Below, piece by piece: positions 7,192 to 14,612 of a DNA stretch of 34,363 nt (its first letter is position 1; the number at the start of each line of letters is the position of its first letter). Origin of the DNA: an uncultured Eubacteriales bacterium (GTDB lineage: Bacteria; Bacillota; Clostridia; Lachnospirales; Lachnospiraceae); the NCBI GenBank assembly GCA_900319795.1, contig ONPU01000017.1, positions 1 to 34,363 on the forward strand, in the 5' to 3' direction. The notes below the pieces were generated by a model. The model had not been told where the DNA came from. It was given only the letters and a program-made list of their open reading frames with translations, and searched no databases. Made by a program: the position numbers and the translations under genes.

Positions 7192-9064
7192 GGTTCAGGC
7201 GCCCGCGAATGTACTCGCGCATCCCCGGATCTGTGCAGTAGATGTAGCAGCCTTTCATTCCTCTTGTCATGAGCGTGCGGTATGTATTCTTGATGATCTC
7301 GTCCGCGCGCGCCATGGCCTCGGCCGGGTGCTCCTTATACATTTTCTTCAGGCCTTTGACCGACTGATCGGTCGAGGCCCTTTTTGTAAAATCCGTTACC
7401 ACGCGGCCGTTTTCGTAGCGGATGTCGTCGCCCATGATGACGCCGACGTAGTCAAATTCCAGGCCCTGCGTCGTGTGGATGCAGCCGGCTTCGTTGACGG
7501 AAGTGTCACTGAGCGCGTAGATTCCGTCGCCCAGATTCCAGCTCATTTCGAAGTCGCCGATTTTGATGTCGTGGTAGTTCGGGTCGTTCTTTTTGGCCTT
7601 TTCCCATTTCCAGCAGTAGCCGGCCAGGACGCGGGCGCGGTTAGCCGTTTTATTTTTCTCGAAAATGATGTCCCTGACCTCATTCGGATCGTCGCAGAGG
7701 CGCACGTCGTAGTCGAGGCCGTCGAGGGTGAAATTTGCCGTATCCCGGATCTCCAGGAGATCGTCGACCCAGGCAAGGTAGCCGTTGGAACCGTTGCATC
7801 TGAACTGGGAAATGAGTTCCATCTCGATCACCTCGGAGCCTTCTGCCGCGGCCCATTTTTTGATTTCGTCAATGGAGCCGATGTCGGCCATCGTCACCCG
7901 CTGGCTTTCGTCGATGAAAAAGACGGAGCAGGCCGCCGCGTGGATGATTTCCTTGATCTGGTTTTCATTTCCCGTATTTTTCGTGTACTGGCTTCGCTCC
8001 TCGAGCCGGTGGGCCTCGTCGACGATGAGCGTGTGCATCTGGTTGCGGCCGACGCCGACGTAGCAGGCGGAGCCTTTGAACATATTTTCCACGCCGGTGA
8101 GGTGCTTTGTGCCTTTCATTTTCTGCAGATATACCTGGCGGGGAGCAAGATTTTTCGAAACATACTGAACGAACTGGTCCCGCTGCGTGAGCTCCGCCAG
8201 GAGTTGGACGGCGATGACGCTTTTGCCGGTGCCCGGGCCGCCTTTGCAGATGATCGTGCGCTTTTTATGGTCCGTCTGGCACTGTTCGGACAGCTTCAGG
8301 ATTTCTTCGTAAACGACGCGCTGTTCGTCGATCATGGTAAATTCTTCATTTCCGGCCATCATGGAGGCGATGGCATTTTGGAGGCTTTTCGAGGGTTTTA
8401 TTTTCCCATGATCAACTAAATAGAGGACTTTTTTGCGGTCGCCCTTTTTGATCCATTTTTTGATAAATGATTTCAGCTCCCTCGTCTGCGTTCGCGTGAA
8501 TGCCGGCGCTTCGTTGGTGTACAATCTGTACTGCTGATCGTCGAGGGGATCGTTGTCGCGGCGGATGTAATTGTGCAGAAATGCGCACGGCGCGAGGCGG
8601 ATTTCCTGCTCCTGGACGGTGGAATTGTAGTCCTGGATCAGGCGGGCGTACGACCACGCCTGATAGGACGGGTGCACCACTCTTCTCATCGCGTGGCCGG
8701 TATAGGTTTCAACCAGCTCCACAACGGCGTCGGTTGCCTCGACTTTTTCCAGTTTCTGCCACTGCTTCAGCTCCACGATCACCATGCCGGGCTTTTCGTC
8801 TTCGCCGTAACCCGATATCATAAAATCCACCCGCTTGGCGGTCTGCGGGATATTGAACTCAATGGCGACTCCCGCGTCGGCGGGGATCTCGGGGTCATTC
8901 ATGACCATGTACATACGCAGCATGGAGTTTTCCCACGAATTAAATTCGCTTTCGGTGGTATGGCGGCCGAGCTTCTCCAGAATGCTCTGCTCGATCTCAT
9001 AGGCGATCAGGCCGCCTTCAACACTTTGCATAAAATCACTTTTCAGGCCTTCGTAGACTAGCAT
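7160..9064 (-). CDS. PD-(D/E)XK nuclease fused to DUF2075/Schlafen-group helicase
   Basis: The 634-residue protein has two parts. The N-terminal part carries Asp80 and Glu98-Leu-Lys100 (RVDFMISGY, then VIVELKQW), the spacing of a PD-(D/E)XK nuclease core. The C-terminal part is a superfamily 1 type helicase of the DUF2075 group: Walker A GGPGTGKS at 275-282, Walker B LIVDEAH, FFIDESQ, SQFRCNGS, and a late motif HTTQGLEFDYVGVI. Such proteins are presumed to process DNA or RNA, and relatives occur in antiphage loci. The start at 9064 follows a GAAAGG site. The last 11 codons or so (QTVGTVPGVL) and the stop lie inside repeat locus 4, so the natural C-terminus may be around GRLN. Repeat locus 5 forms a large hairpin in its 5' leader. 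Confidence 0.85.
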   Translation of the reverse strand: MLVYEGLKSDFMQSVEGGLIAYEIEQSILEKLGRHTTESEFNSWENSMLRMYMVMNDPEIPADAGVAIEFNIPQTAKRVDFMISGYGEDEKPGMVIVELKQWQKLEKVEATDAVVELVETYTGHAMRRVVHPSYQAWSYARLIQDYNSTVQEQEIRLAPCAFLHNYIRRDNDPLDDQQYRLYTNEAPAFTRTQTRELKSFIKKWIKKGDRKKVLYLVDHGKIKPSKSLQNAIASMMAGNEEFTMIDEQRVVYEEILKLSEQCQTDHKKRTIICKGGPGTGKSVIAVQLLAELTQRDQFVQYVSKNLAPRQVYLQKMKGTKHLTGVENMFKGSACYVGVGRNQMHTLIVDEAHRLEERSQYTKNTGNENQIKEIIHAAACSVFFIDESQRVTMADIGSIDEIKKWAAAEGSEVIEMELISQFRCNGSNGYLAWVDDLLEIRDTANFTLDGLDYDVRLCDDPNEVRDIIFEKNKTANRARVLAGYCWKWEKAKKNDPNYHDIKIGDFEMSWNLGDGIYALSDTSVNEAGCIHTTQGLEFDYVGVIMGDDIRYENGRVVTDFTKRASTDQSVKGLKKMYKEHPAEAMARADEIIKNTYRTLMTRGMKGCYIYCTDPGMREYIRGRLNQTVGTVPGVL

Positions 9065-9087
9065 GGTTGGTCACCTTTCGGGGGAGA

Positions 9088-9149
9088 TAAGACAGTGGGG
9101 ACAGTCCCTGGTGTCTGGCCAGACACCAGGGACTGTCCCCACTGTCTTA
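9088..9149. repeat. REP-like repeat locus 5, perfect 62-bp palindrome upstream of the RAYT gene
   Basis: Each 31-bp half starts TAAGACAGTGGGGACAGTCC and ends TGTCTGG at the centre. The two halves are exact reverse complements. It lies between the divergent helicase and RAYT genes, downstream of the minus-strand promoter, so it is transcribed as part of the helicase leader, 23 bases before its start codon. Confidence 0.97.
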
Positions 9150-9167
9150 TTATCAGACTATTCTAAC

Positions 9168-9196
9168 ATTTTAATGGCAAGGATGAATTTATGCAA
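9168..9196 (-). promoter_or_regulatory. Promoter of the nuclease-helicase gene
   Basis: The minus strand has TTGCAT (9196-9191), a 17-base spacer and TAAAAT (9173-9168). It mirrors the plus-strand promoter of the RAYT gene about a centre at 9199/9200. Confidence 0.65.
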
Positions 9197-9208
9197 CATC
9201 GGTTGCAT
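9191..9208. promoter_or_regulatory. Inverted repeat joining two divergent -35 boxes, possible shared operator
   Basis: ATGCAAC and GTTGCAT are perfect inverted copies separated by ATCG. The two outward -35 hexamers lie inside them, so a dimeric regulator bound here could control both genes. Confidence 0.5.
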
Positions 9209-9231
9209 TCGAAGCGATCTGGTGTTAAAAT
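9203..9231 (+). promoter_or_regulatory. Promoter of the RAYT transposase gene
   Basis: TTGCAT (9203-9208), a 17-base spacer and TAAAAT (9226-9231) lie about 85 bases before the RAYT start. The hexamers are identical to the divergent helicase promoter. Confidence 0.65.
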
Positions 9232-9314
9232 CTTGGACTAGCAGATTTCCTTTTATCATTCTATTACTACTTAAATCCTTTGTGTCAATCTTACTAATAG
9301 AAAAGGAGGAAATC

Positions 9315-10061
9315 ATGCCTAGAAATGCAAGAAGAAAGAGCTTTACCGGCTATTACCATATTATTGTCCGCGGCGTAGGCAAGCAGGTTATCTTTGAAAA
9401 AAAGATGGACTATCTGGTATTTCTTAAGAAAATGCGCCGATATATACCGGAAGAGAACATTGTTCTTATCGCCTATTGTCTTATGGAGAATCACGTCCAT
9501 TTTCTGCTGCGCGATCCCGAAGATCATATCGCTTCCTTTATGCATAAACTCTGCGGCTCATACGCAATGTATTTCAATAAGAAATATGAACGCTGCGGTC
9601 ATCTCTTCGACGAGCGCTATAAGAGCGAGTGTATCGAGGATGAACGCTACCTTCTGGCTGCATTCCGTTATATTCTTCAAAATCCAGAAAAGGCAGGCAT
9701 TGCCAGAACCGATCAGTACCGCTGGAACAGCTATGCTGAACATGCATATGAAAATGCGTTGACTGACACTTCGCTGATCGATCACCTGATCGGCGGAAAG
9801 GATCAGTTTGAGTCCTTTGTGAAAAAGCCCGTGCCTGAAATAGAACGTGATTTTTGCGACAGAGAAGCGCTGAATGACCGGAACAACCGCATCATTGAGA
9901 CGGTTCTTGGCACTACAGACGCGACCATTGTTAATCGTCTTCCGATTCAGGAACGCGACAGGGTGATCCGGGATTTGCGCAGGAATAATATGTCGATCAG
10001 GACAATTGCTCGGAAAACCGGTATAAGTAAGAATATTGTTGAACGAGTTTGTAAGGGATAA
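9315..10061 (+). CDS. REP-associated tyrosine transposase (RAYT), Y1/HUH family
   Basis: The 248-residue protein opens with RKSFTGYYHIIVRGV, the RAYT N-terminal strand. The HUH metal motif is His60-Val-His62 (MENHVHFLL), and the catalytic tyrosine is probably Tyr119 in RYILQNPEKAG. GHLFDERYKS (95-104) is another conserved RAYT block. The C-terminus (about 200-248) is a helix-turn-helix with SIRTIARKTGISKNIVERV. Family members nick single-stranded REP palindromes and are single-copy, domesticated relatives of IS200/IS605 TnpA. The start is ATG 9315 after AAAGGAGG. The gene has repeat locus 5 on its left and locus 6 at its stop codon, whose TAA belongs to the repeat. No second open frame (TnpB) accompanies it. 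Confidence 0.93.
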   Translation: MPRNARRKSFTGYYHIIVRGVGKQVIFEKKMDYLVFLKKMRRYIPEENIVLIAYCLMENHVHFLLRDPEDHIASFMHKLCGSYAMYFNKKYERCGHLFDERYKSECIEDERYLLAAFRYILQNPEKAGIARTDQYRWNSYAEHAYENALTDTSLIDHLIGGKDQFESFVKKPVPEIERDFCDREALNDRNNRIIETVLGTTDATIVNRLPIQERDRVIRDLRRNNMSIRTIARKTGISKNIVERVCKG

Positions 10062-10090
10062 GACAGTGGGGACAGTCCCTACTGTCTTAT
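10059..10090. repeat. REP-like repeat locus 6, single unit at the RAYT stop
   Basis: One 31-bp unit with perfect 9-base inverted ends (TAAGACAGT and ACTGTCTTA). Its first TAA is the RAYT stop codon. It separates the RAYT gene from the YdjM-like gene by only about 55 bases. Confidence 0.93.
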
Positions 10091-10114
10091 CCCAAGCGGG
10101 AGCAAGTTAACGAT

Positions 10115-10702
10115 ATGATGTCCAAAACGCACATAGTGGTCGGTATGGCAGCAGCACTGACGGTGCTTGCGCCACCCGACTTGAAAACGGCGCTGCCTGT
10201 GATCGCAGGCAGTGCTGTTGGCAGCCTGATCTGTGATCTGGACTGCAGGTCGCAGCCATCTGTGAAGGACGCGTTTACCGGCCGTTTGATCGTGGGCGGT
10301 ATTATTTTGCTGACTATCATTCTGGATTACTTTTGGGGAACGGGTATCTGGATGTATCTGCTGAATAAAAATAAGGAGAGGCAGATCGTTGGGATACTGT
10401 TGTTTCTGATCCTCTGCACATTTGTCAGGAACTCCGGGCACAGGGGCTTTTCACATTCACTTCTGGCGCTCTTGCTGGAGGCGTCAGTATTAATGCTGGT
10501 GGTGAGAGAAGTGGTTCCGGCGTTCGCGGTGGCATTTCTTTCGCATATCATCCTGGATTTGCTGAACAAGAGGCCGATTCAGGTTTTCTTTCCATGGAGG
10601 AAGGGATTTTGCAGCCGGCTGTTTTATGCGGACAGGACAGCTGATAAAATTATTCTGGGAATCGGAAGCGCATGGTTGGTGGCGGCGTTGGCTGCGATAT
10701 AA
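10115..10702 (+). CDS. YdjM-like membrane-bound metal-dependent hydrolase (DUF457)
   Basis: The 195-residue membrane protein starts MMSKTHIVVGMAAALTVL and contains NSGHRGFSHSLLALLLEA (about residues 109-126) and LSHIILDLLNKRPIQVFFPW. These histidine and aspartate blocks mark the YdjM family (PF04307), membrane proteins thought to be metal-dependent hydrolases. The E. coli member is SOS-induced. About five hydrophobic segments are visible. The ribosome site is modest (GGGAG, 12 bases upstream of 10115, or 15 bases upstream of ATG 10118). The TAA stop (10700-10702) is the first three bases of repeat locus 7. Substrate unknown. Confidence 0.83.
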   Translation: MMSKTHIVVGMAAALTVLAPPDLKTALPVIAGSAVGSLICDLDCRSQPSVKDAFTGRLIVGGIILLTIILDYFWGTGIWMYLLNKNKERQIVGILLFLILCTFVRNSGHRGFSHSLLALLLEASVLMLVVREVVPAFAVAFLSHIILDLLNKRPIQVFFPWRKGFCSRLFYADRTADKIILGIGSAWLVAALAAI

Positions 10703-10761
10703 GACAGTGGGGACAGTCCCCGGTGTCTGGCCAGACACCAGGGACTGTCCCCACTGTCTTA
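10700..10761. repeat. REP-like repeat locus 7, 62-bp inverted pair
   Basis: The palindrome is perfect except for one mismatch (CCCCGG versus CCAGGG). Its left TAA is the stop of the YdjM-like gene. Its right end is 4 bases before the AAGGAG site of the acetyltransferase. Confidence 0.95.
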
Positions 10762-10780
10762 TCAAAGGAGAAGAGATCTC

Positions 10781-11287
10781 ATGAAAATCAGACATTCCAC
10801 TGAACGGGACCTTGAACGGATCATGGAAATCTATGGCTGCGCCAGAAAGTTCATGGCGGAGCACGGCAATCCCAACCAATGGGGGCCTACGAACTGGCCT
10901 CCTAAGGAACTGATCCGGAGCGACATCTTCAATGGCAACAGCTACGTGTGCGTCAATGACGATGGCGCGATCATCGGTACATTTTACTTTATCCATGGAA
11001 ATGACATAGAGCCGACCTATCGGAACATCACAGACGGCGCGTGGCTGGATGAAAGCCCGTATGGTGTGGTGCATCGCATCGCTGCGGATGGGTCCGAACG
11101 GGGGATTGGGGCTTTTTGCATTAACTGGGCTATTGAGCAGTGCGGCCATTTGCGGATTGATACTCACGGTGACAACATTGTCATGCAAAATCTACTTAAA
11201 AAGCTTGGCTTTACGCACTGCGGGACCATTTATGTGGAGGAGGATCATTATCCACGCCTGGCTTTCGAGAGAACAATAAGACAGTAG
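10781..11287 (+). CDS. GNAT family N-acetyltransferase
   Basis: The 168-residue protein starts MKIRHSTERDLERIMEIYGCAR, a typical GNAT N-terminus. The acetyl-CoA region appears as VVHRIAADGSERGIGAFCINWAIE (about 98-120), a degenerate Q/RxxGxG/A loop, followed by LRIDTHGDNIVMQNLLKKLGF, the GNAT motif that packs on CoA. It should transfer an acetyl group to a small-molecule or peptide amine. The substrate is not predictable. AAAGGAG lies 9 bases upstream of ATG 10781. The reading frame misses the repeat TAA and ends at a TAG inside repeat locus 8 (11285-11287). That TAG exists only because this copy has CAGTAGGG instead of CAGTGGGG, so the last three or four residues come from the repeat. Confidence 0.88.
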   Translation: MKIRHSTERDLERIMEIYGCARKFMAEHGNPNQWGPTNWPPKELIRSDIFNGNSYVCVNDDGAIIGTFYFIHGNDIEPTYRNITDGAWLDESPYGVVHRIAADGSERGIGAFCINWAIEQCGHLRIDTHGDNIVMQNLLKKLGFTHCGTIYVEEDHYPRLAFERTIRQ

Positions 11288-11338
11288 GGACTGTCCCCAG
11301 TGTCTGGCCAGACACCAGGGACTGTCCCCACTGTCTTA
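11277..11338. repeat. REP-like repeat locus 8, 62-bp inverted pair
   Basis: Palindromic pair between convergent genes, with a few differences in the left unit. The right end (tta, 11336-11338) is the stop codon of the minus-strand GH5 gene. The left unit supplies the TAG of the acetyltransferase. Confidence 0.95.
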
Positions 11339-12430
11339 CATCCAACGCTCCTGCCAGCAGCGGCGCAGGTCCCAGCTGTCTTTCCACTCTTCGTCCATGT
11401 GGAGGGAGAGGTCCCGTCTTAACTGGTAGTTCCAGTAGATGTAGCCTGCGCTGACGGACCAGGCTTTCTTCTGGATGCCTGCCAGCCAACGGAAGCGGCG
11501 GGTCTTTTCTTTTTCGGTGTCCGCGGCGAGGGCGAATTTGTTGGAAATGCACCATTCGCCTACGATCACCGGCGTGTAGCGGGCCGCCTTTTGGACGAGC
11601 CTGCGCTGGGAATTGATGTAGAGCCGATAGACCCATTGCTTGTGGATCGGTACGAAATTTTCCATCGCGAAGACGTAGATGTGGGTGTCCAGCGCGACAT
11701 TTTCCATGCCTTCTTTGACGAAGAAGTCCTTCCAGGCGCCCAGGCGGAAGCCGTCGTGGAAGACGATCACTTTTTCCTTCGGCAGAATTGCGCGGAGGCG
11801 GCGATAAGCGTCCCGGTAGAACTGCTTGAGGAACGGCATGGGCACGTGCCCGGAGCCTTTGGCTTCCTCTTTGTCCGCCGCCTTGCCGGTGGACGGGGCG
11901 CTGATGTAGACGAGCCAGCTGATGGGCTCGTTGAGAACCTCAATTCCGTAAAGGCCGGGGCGATCGCCGTAGCGCTCGGCGAGGCGCTCGAGGACGGTAA
12001 GCTCGAATTCCACTTCTTTCGGATTTTTGCACCATTTGCATACGCCGGTCAGGCCGCCGTTGTCGTAGCCGTTCTGGCTGCCGGGACAGGTGTGCAGGTC
12101 GATCATGATCTGAATGCCGTATTTTTCCGCCCAGTCAAATGCCTTGTCCAGATATTCCGCACAGCCAATGAAAGGCGGGCGGTCTCCGAAAATGAAGTAC
12201 GGCACCGGAATTCTCGCCAGATTGATCCCGTGGGCCGCCAGTTCCGCAAAGTCCTCCTCGGTGACGTAGGTGTCACGGTGCTGCTTCATGCGGGCCGCGA
12301 GCGCGTCGGGATCCATTTTGCGGACAAGCCACGTTTCATCCTCCACGCCGATATCCTCAAAGAGGTCCGGCTCCATCCATTTTTCAAGTACCAGCCAGTT
12401 GCCGAGATTGGCGCCCTTAATTTTTTCCAT
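11336..12430 (-). CDS. Intracellular glycoside hydrolase family 5 (exo-beta-1,3-glucanase-like)
   Basis: The 364-residue enzyme starts MEKIKGANLGNWLVLEKWMEP, typical of the GH5 subfamily that includes exo-1,3-beta-glucanases. The catalytic acid is Glu168 in VLNEPIS and the nucleophile Glu292 in VIVGEWC. HGINLARIPVPYFIF and IMIDLHTCPGSQNG are further family blocks. No signal peptide is present, so it probably acts in the cytoplasm on imported oligosaccharides (beta-glucans). GGAGG lies 7 bases before the ATG. The stop is TAA at the edge of repeat locus 8. No transporter or sugar regulator gene is next to it. Confidence 0.88.
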   Translation of the reverse strand: MEKIKGANLGNWLVLEKWMEPDLFEDIGVEDETWLVRKMDPDALAARMKQHRDTYVTEEDFAELAAHGINLARIPVPYFIFGDRPPFIGCAEYLDKAFDWAEKYGIQIMIDLHTCPGSQNGYDNGGLTGVCKWCKNPKEVEFELTVLERLAERYGDRPGLYGIEVLNEPISWLVYISAPSTGKAADKEEAKGSGHVPMPFLKQFYRDAYRRLRAILPKEKVIVFHDGFRLGAWKDFFVKEGMENVALDTHIYVFAMENFVPIHKQWVYRLYINSQRRLVQKAARYTPVIVGEWCISNKFALAADTEKEKTRRFRWLAGIQKKAWSVSAGYIYWNYQLRRDLSLHMDEEWKDSWDLRRCWQERWM

Positions 12431-12619
12431 CGGTTTCCTCCATCAAAAGTGCCTCAAAAAGTTGTCATTTTTTTATTGGGGAAATGCTCTTGAATTCAGT
12501 ATAAAATAATCCAAAACTCACGGCAATTACGGATACGGCAAAACTTGACGAACCGGGCCGAAAGTAGGAGGATAGGGGAGCGATAATAAAACATTTTGCT
12601 TAAGGAAAAATGATCAAAA

Positions 12620-13360
12620 ATGGCGAAAAAAAAGAGACTGATATGGATTATTCCCATTTGCGTAATAGCGGTTTTTATAGGCTGCTTTTTTATCTACACC
12701 AGCCGGTATTATCACGCGGACGCGACCGCGCTTTCCGCTTTGGAAAATGACGCGGCCGTCACTGTCACGCAGACCGATTACGGCTGGCTCTTCGACGGGC
12801 CCTCCGAAAGCGACGCGCTCATTTTTTACCCCGGTGCCAAGGTCGAGGAAACGGCATACGCGCCTCTCATGCACCTTCTTGCCAGTGAAAACATGGACGT
12901 TCTGCTTGTGAAAATGCCTTTTCATCTTGCCATTTTCGGGGCAAATCGGGCAAATGACCTGATCGCGCGGCACGACTACGCCAACTGGTATATTGGAGGC
13001 CATTCTCTCGGCGGCGCCATGGCGGCAAATTTCGCGTCAAAGCATCCGGAACATCTGACCGGATTGATCCTTCTGGCCGCCTACCCGACCGGTAAAATAG
13101 ACGACACTGTAAAAGTGCTCACAATCTACGGTTCTGAGGACGGCGTGCTGAATATGAAAAATATGGAAGAGGGGAGAAAATACCTTCCGGATCATGCGGA
13201 AGAATATGTGATCGAAGGCGGAAATCACGCGCAGTTCGGAAATTACGGCGAACAAAAGGGAGATGGAATTGCATCCATCTCCCATTCGGAGCAACAGAAT
13301 CTGACGAAAGAATTTATTTTACAACAAAATATACCGGGAAAATATCCTTCCCTTTTTTGA
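12620..13360 (+). CDS. Membrane-anchored alpha/beta hydrolase
   Basis: The 246-residue protein has an N-terminal membrane anchor (residues 6-26) and then an alpha/beta-hydrolase fold of the PF12695 type. The nucleophile elbow is GGHSLGG with Ser129, the acid is Asp174 (YGSEDGV) and the base His203 (GGNHAQFG), so the triad is complete. It is likely an extracytoplasmic esterase or lipase of unknown substrate. The ribosome site is weak (AAGGA, about 13 bases upstream). The last 47 bases overlap the 3' end of the convergent secreted-protein gene, so the C-terminal residues after about FILQ may be dispensable. Confidence 0.83.
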   Translation: MAKKKRLIWIIPICVIAVFIGCFFIYTSRYYHADATALSALENDAAVTVTQTDYGWLFDGPSESDALIFYPGAKVEETAYAPLMHLLASENMDVLLVKMPFHLAIFGANRANDLIARHDYANWYIGGHSLGGAMAANFASKHPEHLTGLILLAAYPTGKIDDTVKVLTIYGSEDGVLNMKNMEEGRKYLPDHAEEYVIEGGNHAQFGNYGEQKGDGIASISHSEQQNLTKEFILQQNIPGKYPSLF

Positions 13361-13982
13361 CCATAAACTCGATCATGTCGCCTTTGTAGAATTTCTGTTT
13401 AAAACCGTTTTTGCGGGTTCTTGGATTTCCTTTGGAGTAGGTCCAGATCTGAGCCAGTTTATAGCCTTTTTTAAGTTTAATTTTGATTTTCTTTTTGCTG
13501 ATCGATTTTTTCTTGATGGTGGCGCCGGAGTCTTTTTTGAACTTATTTTTATACTCTTTGGAACCGATCTTGAGTGACTTGACGGGGTTGACCCATTTCT
13601 TGGCTTTGTAAGTATCTTTTGCATAAATGGTTTCGCCGGACGCCGTTTTATAATTATAAGAAATGGTTGCTGTTCCGGCTTTTTTAAACCTGATCGAAAT
13701 CACTGCTTTGCTGTAATCGGCGTTTTCTTCGTCCAAGGCTTTTGTCGTGTTCCGGACGCTTACCGTGGCGACTTTTGTATTGGAACTCTTCAGGTCTTTC
13801 ACATCCGCCGCGCTTTGGAATGATTCATCAAGGTAGAAGTCAAAGCCGTATTTCTTGAAGTAGCTGTCAAGGTAGAATGAAGTACTGCTGTCGCGAGTTT
13901 CCGCCAGAACCGGCACAGCCATCAGAACGGTCAGCATCAGCGTAGTCAGTACAATTGTCAGTTTTGTGCCTGCTTTTTTCAT
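13314..13982 (-). CDS. Secreted lysine-rich protein with Ig-like fold
   Basis: The 222-residue protein has a signal peptide (about 1-27, ending PVLAE). The mature part has an Ig-like (Big_2-type) pattern: SSNTKVATVSV, then KAGTATISYNY. A lysine-rich C-terminal region follows with KLKKGYKLAQIWTYSKGNPRTRKNG. The last block resembles the C-terminal part of the secreted protein at 14613-15251, so the two are distant paralogues. The role is probably cell-surface attachment or matrix, but no anchor motif is seen. AAGGAGG precedes the ATG by 5 bases. Confidence 0.75.
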   Translation of the reverse strand: MKKAGTKLTIVLTTLMLTVLMAVPVLAETRDSSTSFYLDSYFKKYGFDFYLDESFQSAADVKDLKSSNTKVATVSVRNTTKALDEENADYSKAVISIRFKKAGTATISYNYKTASGETIYAKDTYKAKKWVNPVKSLKIGSKEYKNKFKKDSGATIKKKSISKKKIKIKLKKGYKLAQIWTYSKGNPRTRKNGFKQKFYKGDMIEFMVKKGKDIFPVYFVVK

Positions 13983-14038
13983 GGAATCCTCCTTTTCTAT
14001 TAGAACAGATATAAAATCTTGTTGGACTGCTAATATCT

Positions 14039-14067
14039 ATTATACCTTTTCCAGACGGTTAGAACAA
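14039..14067 (-). promoter_or_regulatory. Promoter of the secreted Ig-like gene (minus strand)
   Basis: TTGTTC (14067-14062), a 17-base spacer and a perfect TATAAT (14044-14039), about 57 bases before the start codon. Confidence 0.7.
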
Positions 14068-14139
14068 TAATGAGTTGCCGGTTCCGTATCCGGCTGAATG
14101 CATGATAAAATGAAAAAAAATTTATGAAAGGAGTTCGCC

Positions 14140-14418
14140 ATGGTAGTTGTAATTAATGATGACAGGGTAACGGATGTGGAGGCGTATCTTCCGATCGCAA
14201 AGGGATTCGCGGAGGATTCGGTTCAGAATGAAGAGGGCTGCATCAGCATGGAGGTGCTGGTGGATCCGAAGGTGCCGGGAAGAGTGCTGTATTTGTCGCA
14301 TTTTGAAAGTGAAGAGGCATTCATTAAGAGTACGTCCGGCGAGATCTTCCACAAATGGCTTCCGAAGCTGGGGCAGTACTTCGTTTCGGCGGAGGACCAC
14401 ATCTTCGAAGTGAAATAA
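14140..14418 (+). CDS. Antibiotic biosynthesis monooxygenase (ABM) family protein
   Basis: This 92-residue protein matches the small ABM/YgiN fold: a first strand with MVVVINDDRV, a helix with FAEDSVQNEEGCISMEVLVD, then RVLYLSHFESEEAFIKSTSGEIFHKWLPKL. ABM proteins are dimeric ferredoxin-like folds. Several oxidise quinols without a cofactor, and others are heme-degrading or of unknown role. An AAGGAG site lies 8 bases before the ATG. The TAA stop (14416-14418) is the first three bases of repeat locus 9. Confidence 0.8.
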   Translation: MVVVINDDRVTDVEAYLPIAKGFAEDSVQNEEGCISMEVLVDPKVPGRVLYLSHFESEEAFIKSTSGEIFHKWLPKLGQYFVSAEDHIFEVK

Positions 14419-14477
14419 GACAGTGGGGACAGTCCCTGGTGTCTGGCCAGACACCAGGGACTGTCCCCACTGTCTTA
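14416..14477. repeat. REP-like repeat locus 9, perfect 62-bp palindrome
   Basis: Exact inverted pair, identical to locus 5. Its left TAA is the stop of the ABM gene. A T-rich run follows on the right, so the transcript could also terminate here. Confidence 0.97.
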
Positions 14478-14503
14478 TTTTTGATGCGAGCATCCCCCGC
14501 AGA

Positions 14504-14512
14504 TGGTATAAT
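14504..14512 (+). promoter_or_regulatory. Extended -10 promoter for the secreted protein / sortase operon
   Basis: TGGTATAAT (14504-14512) is an extended -10 element (TGnTATAAT) with no good -35. It lies about 100 bases before the start at 14613. Confidence 0.5.
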
Positions 14513-14612
14513 GAGTTCATCCCACAAAGTACTTCTGAAGAGCATGGTTTATTCAATGGCCTCGGAGTGTGCTTTAGAAAATGCATCGTAATGAAAAACT
14601 TGGAGGTGTAGC

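Noticed and set aside
9315-10061. A complete IS200/IS605 element
   Set aside because: There is no TnpB/IscB gene and no element-specific ends beyond the REP units. The protein has the RAYT form with an extended C-terminal helix-turn-helix.
14355-14611. Short frames through the repeats giving VGTVPGVW / PGTVPTVL peptides
   Set aside because: These peptides recur at every repeat in any frame and are simple translations of the palindrome.
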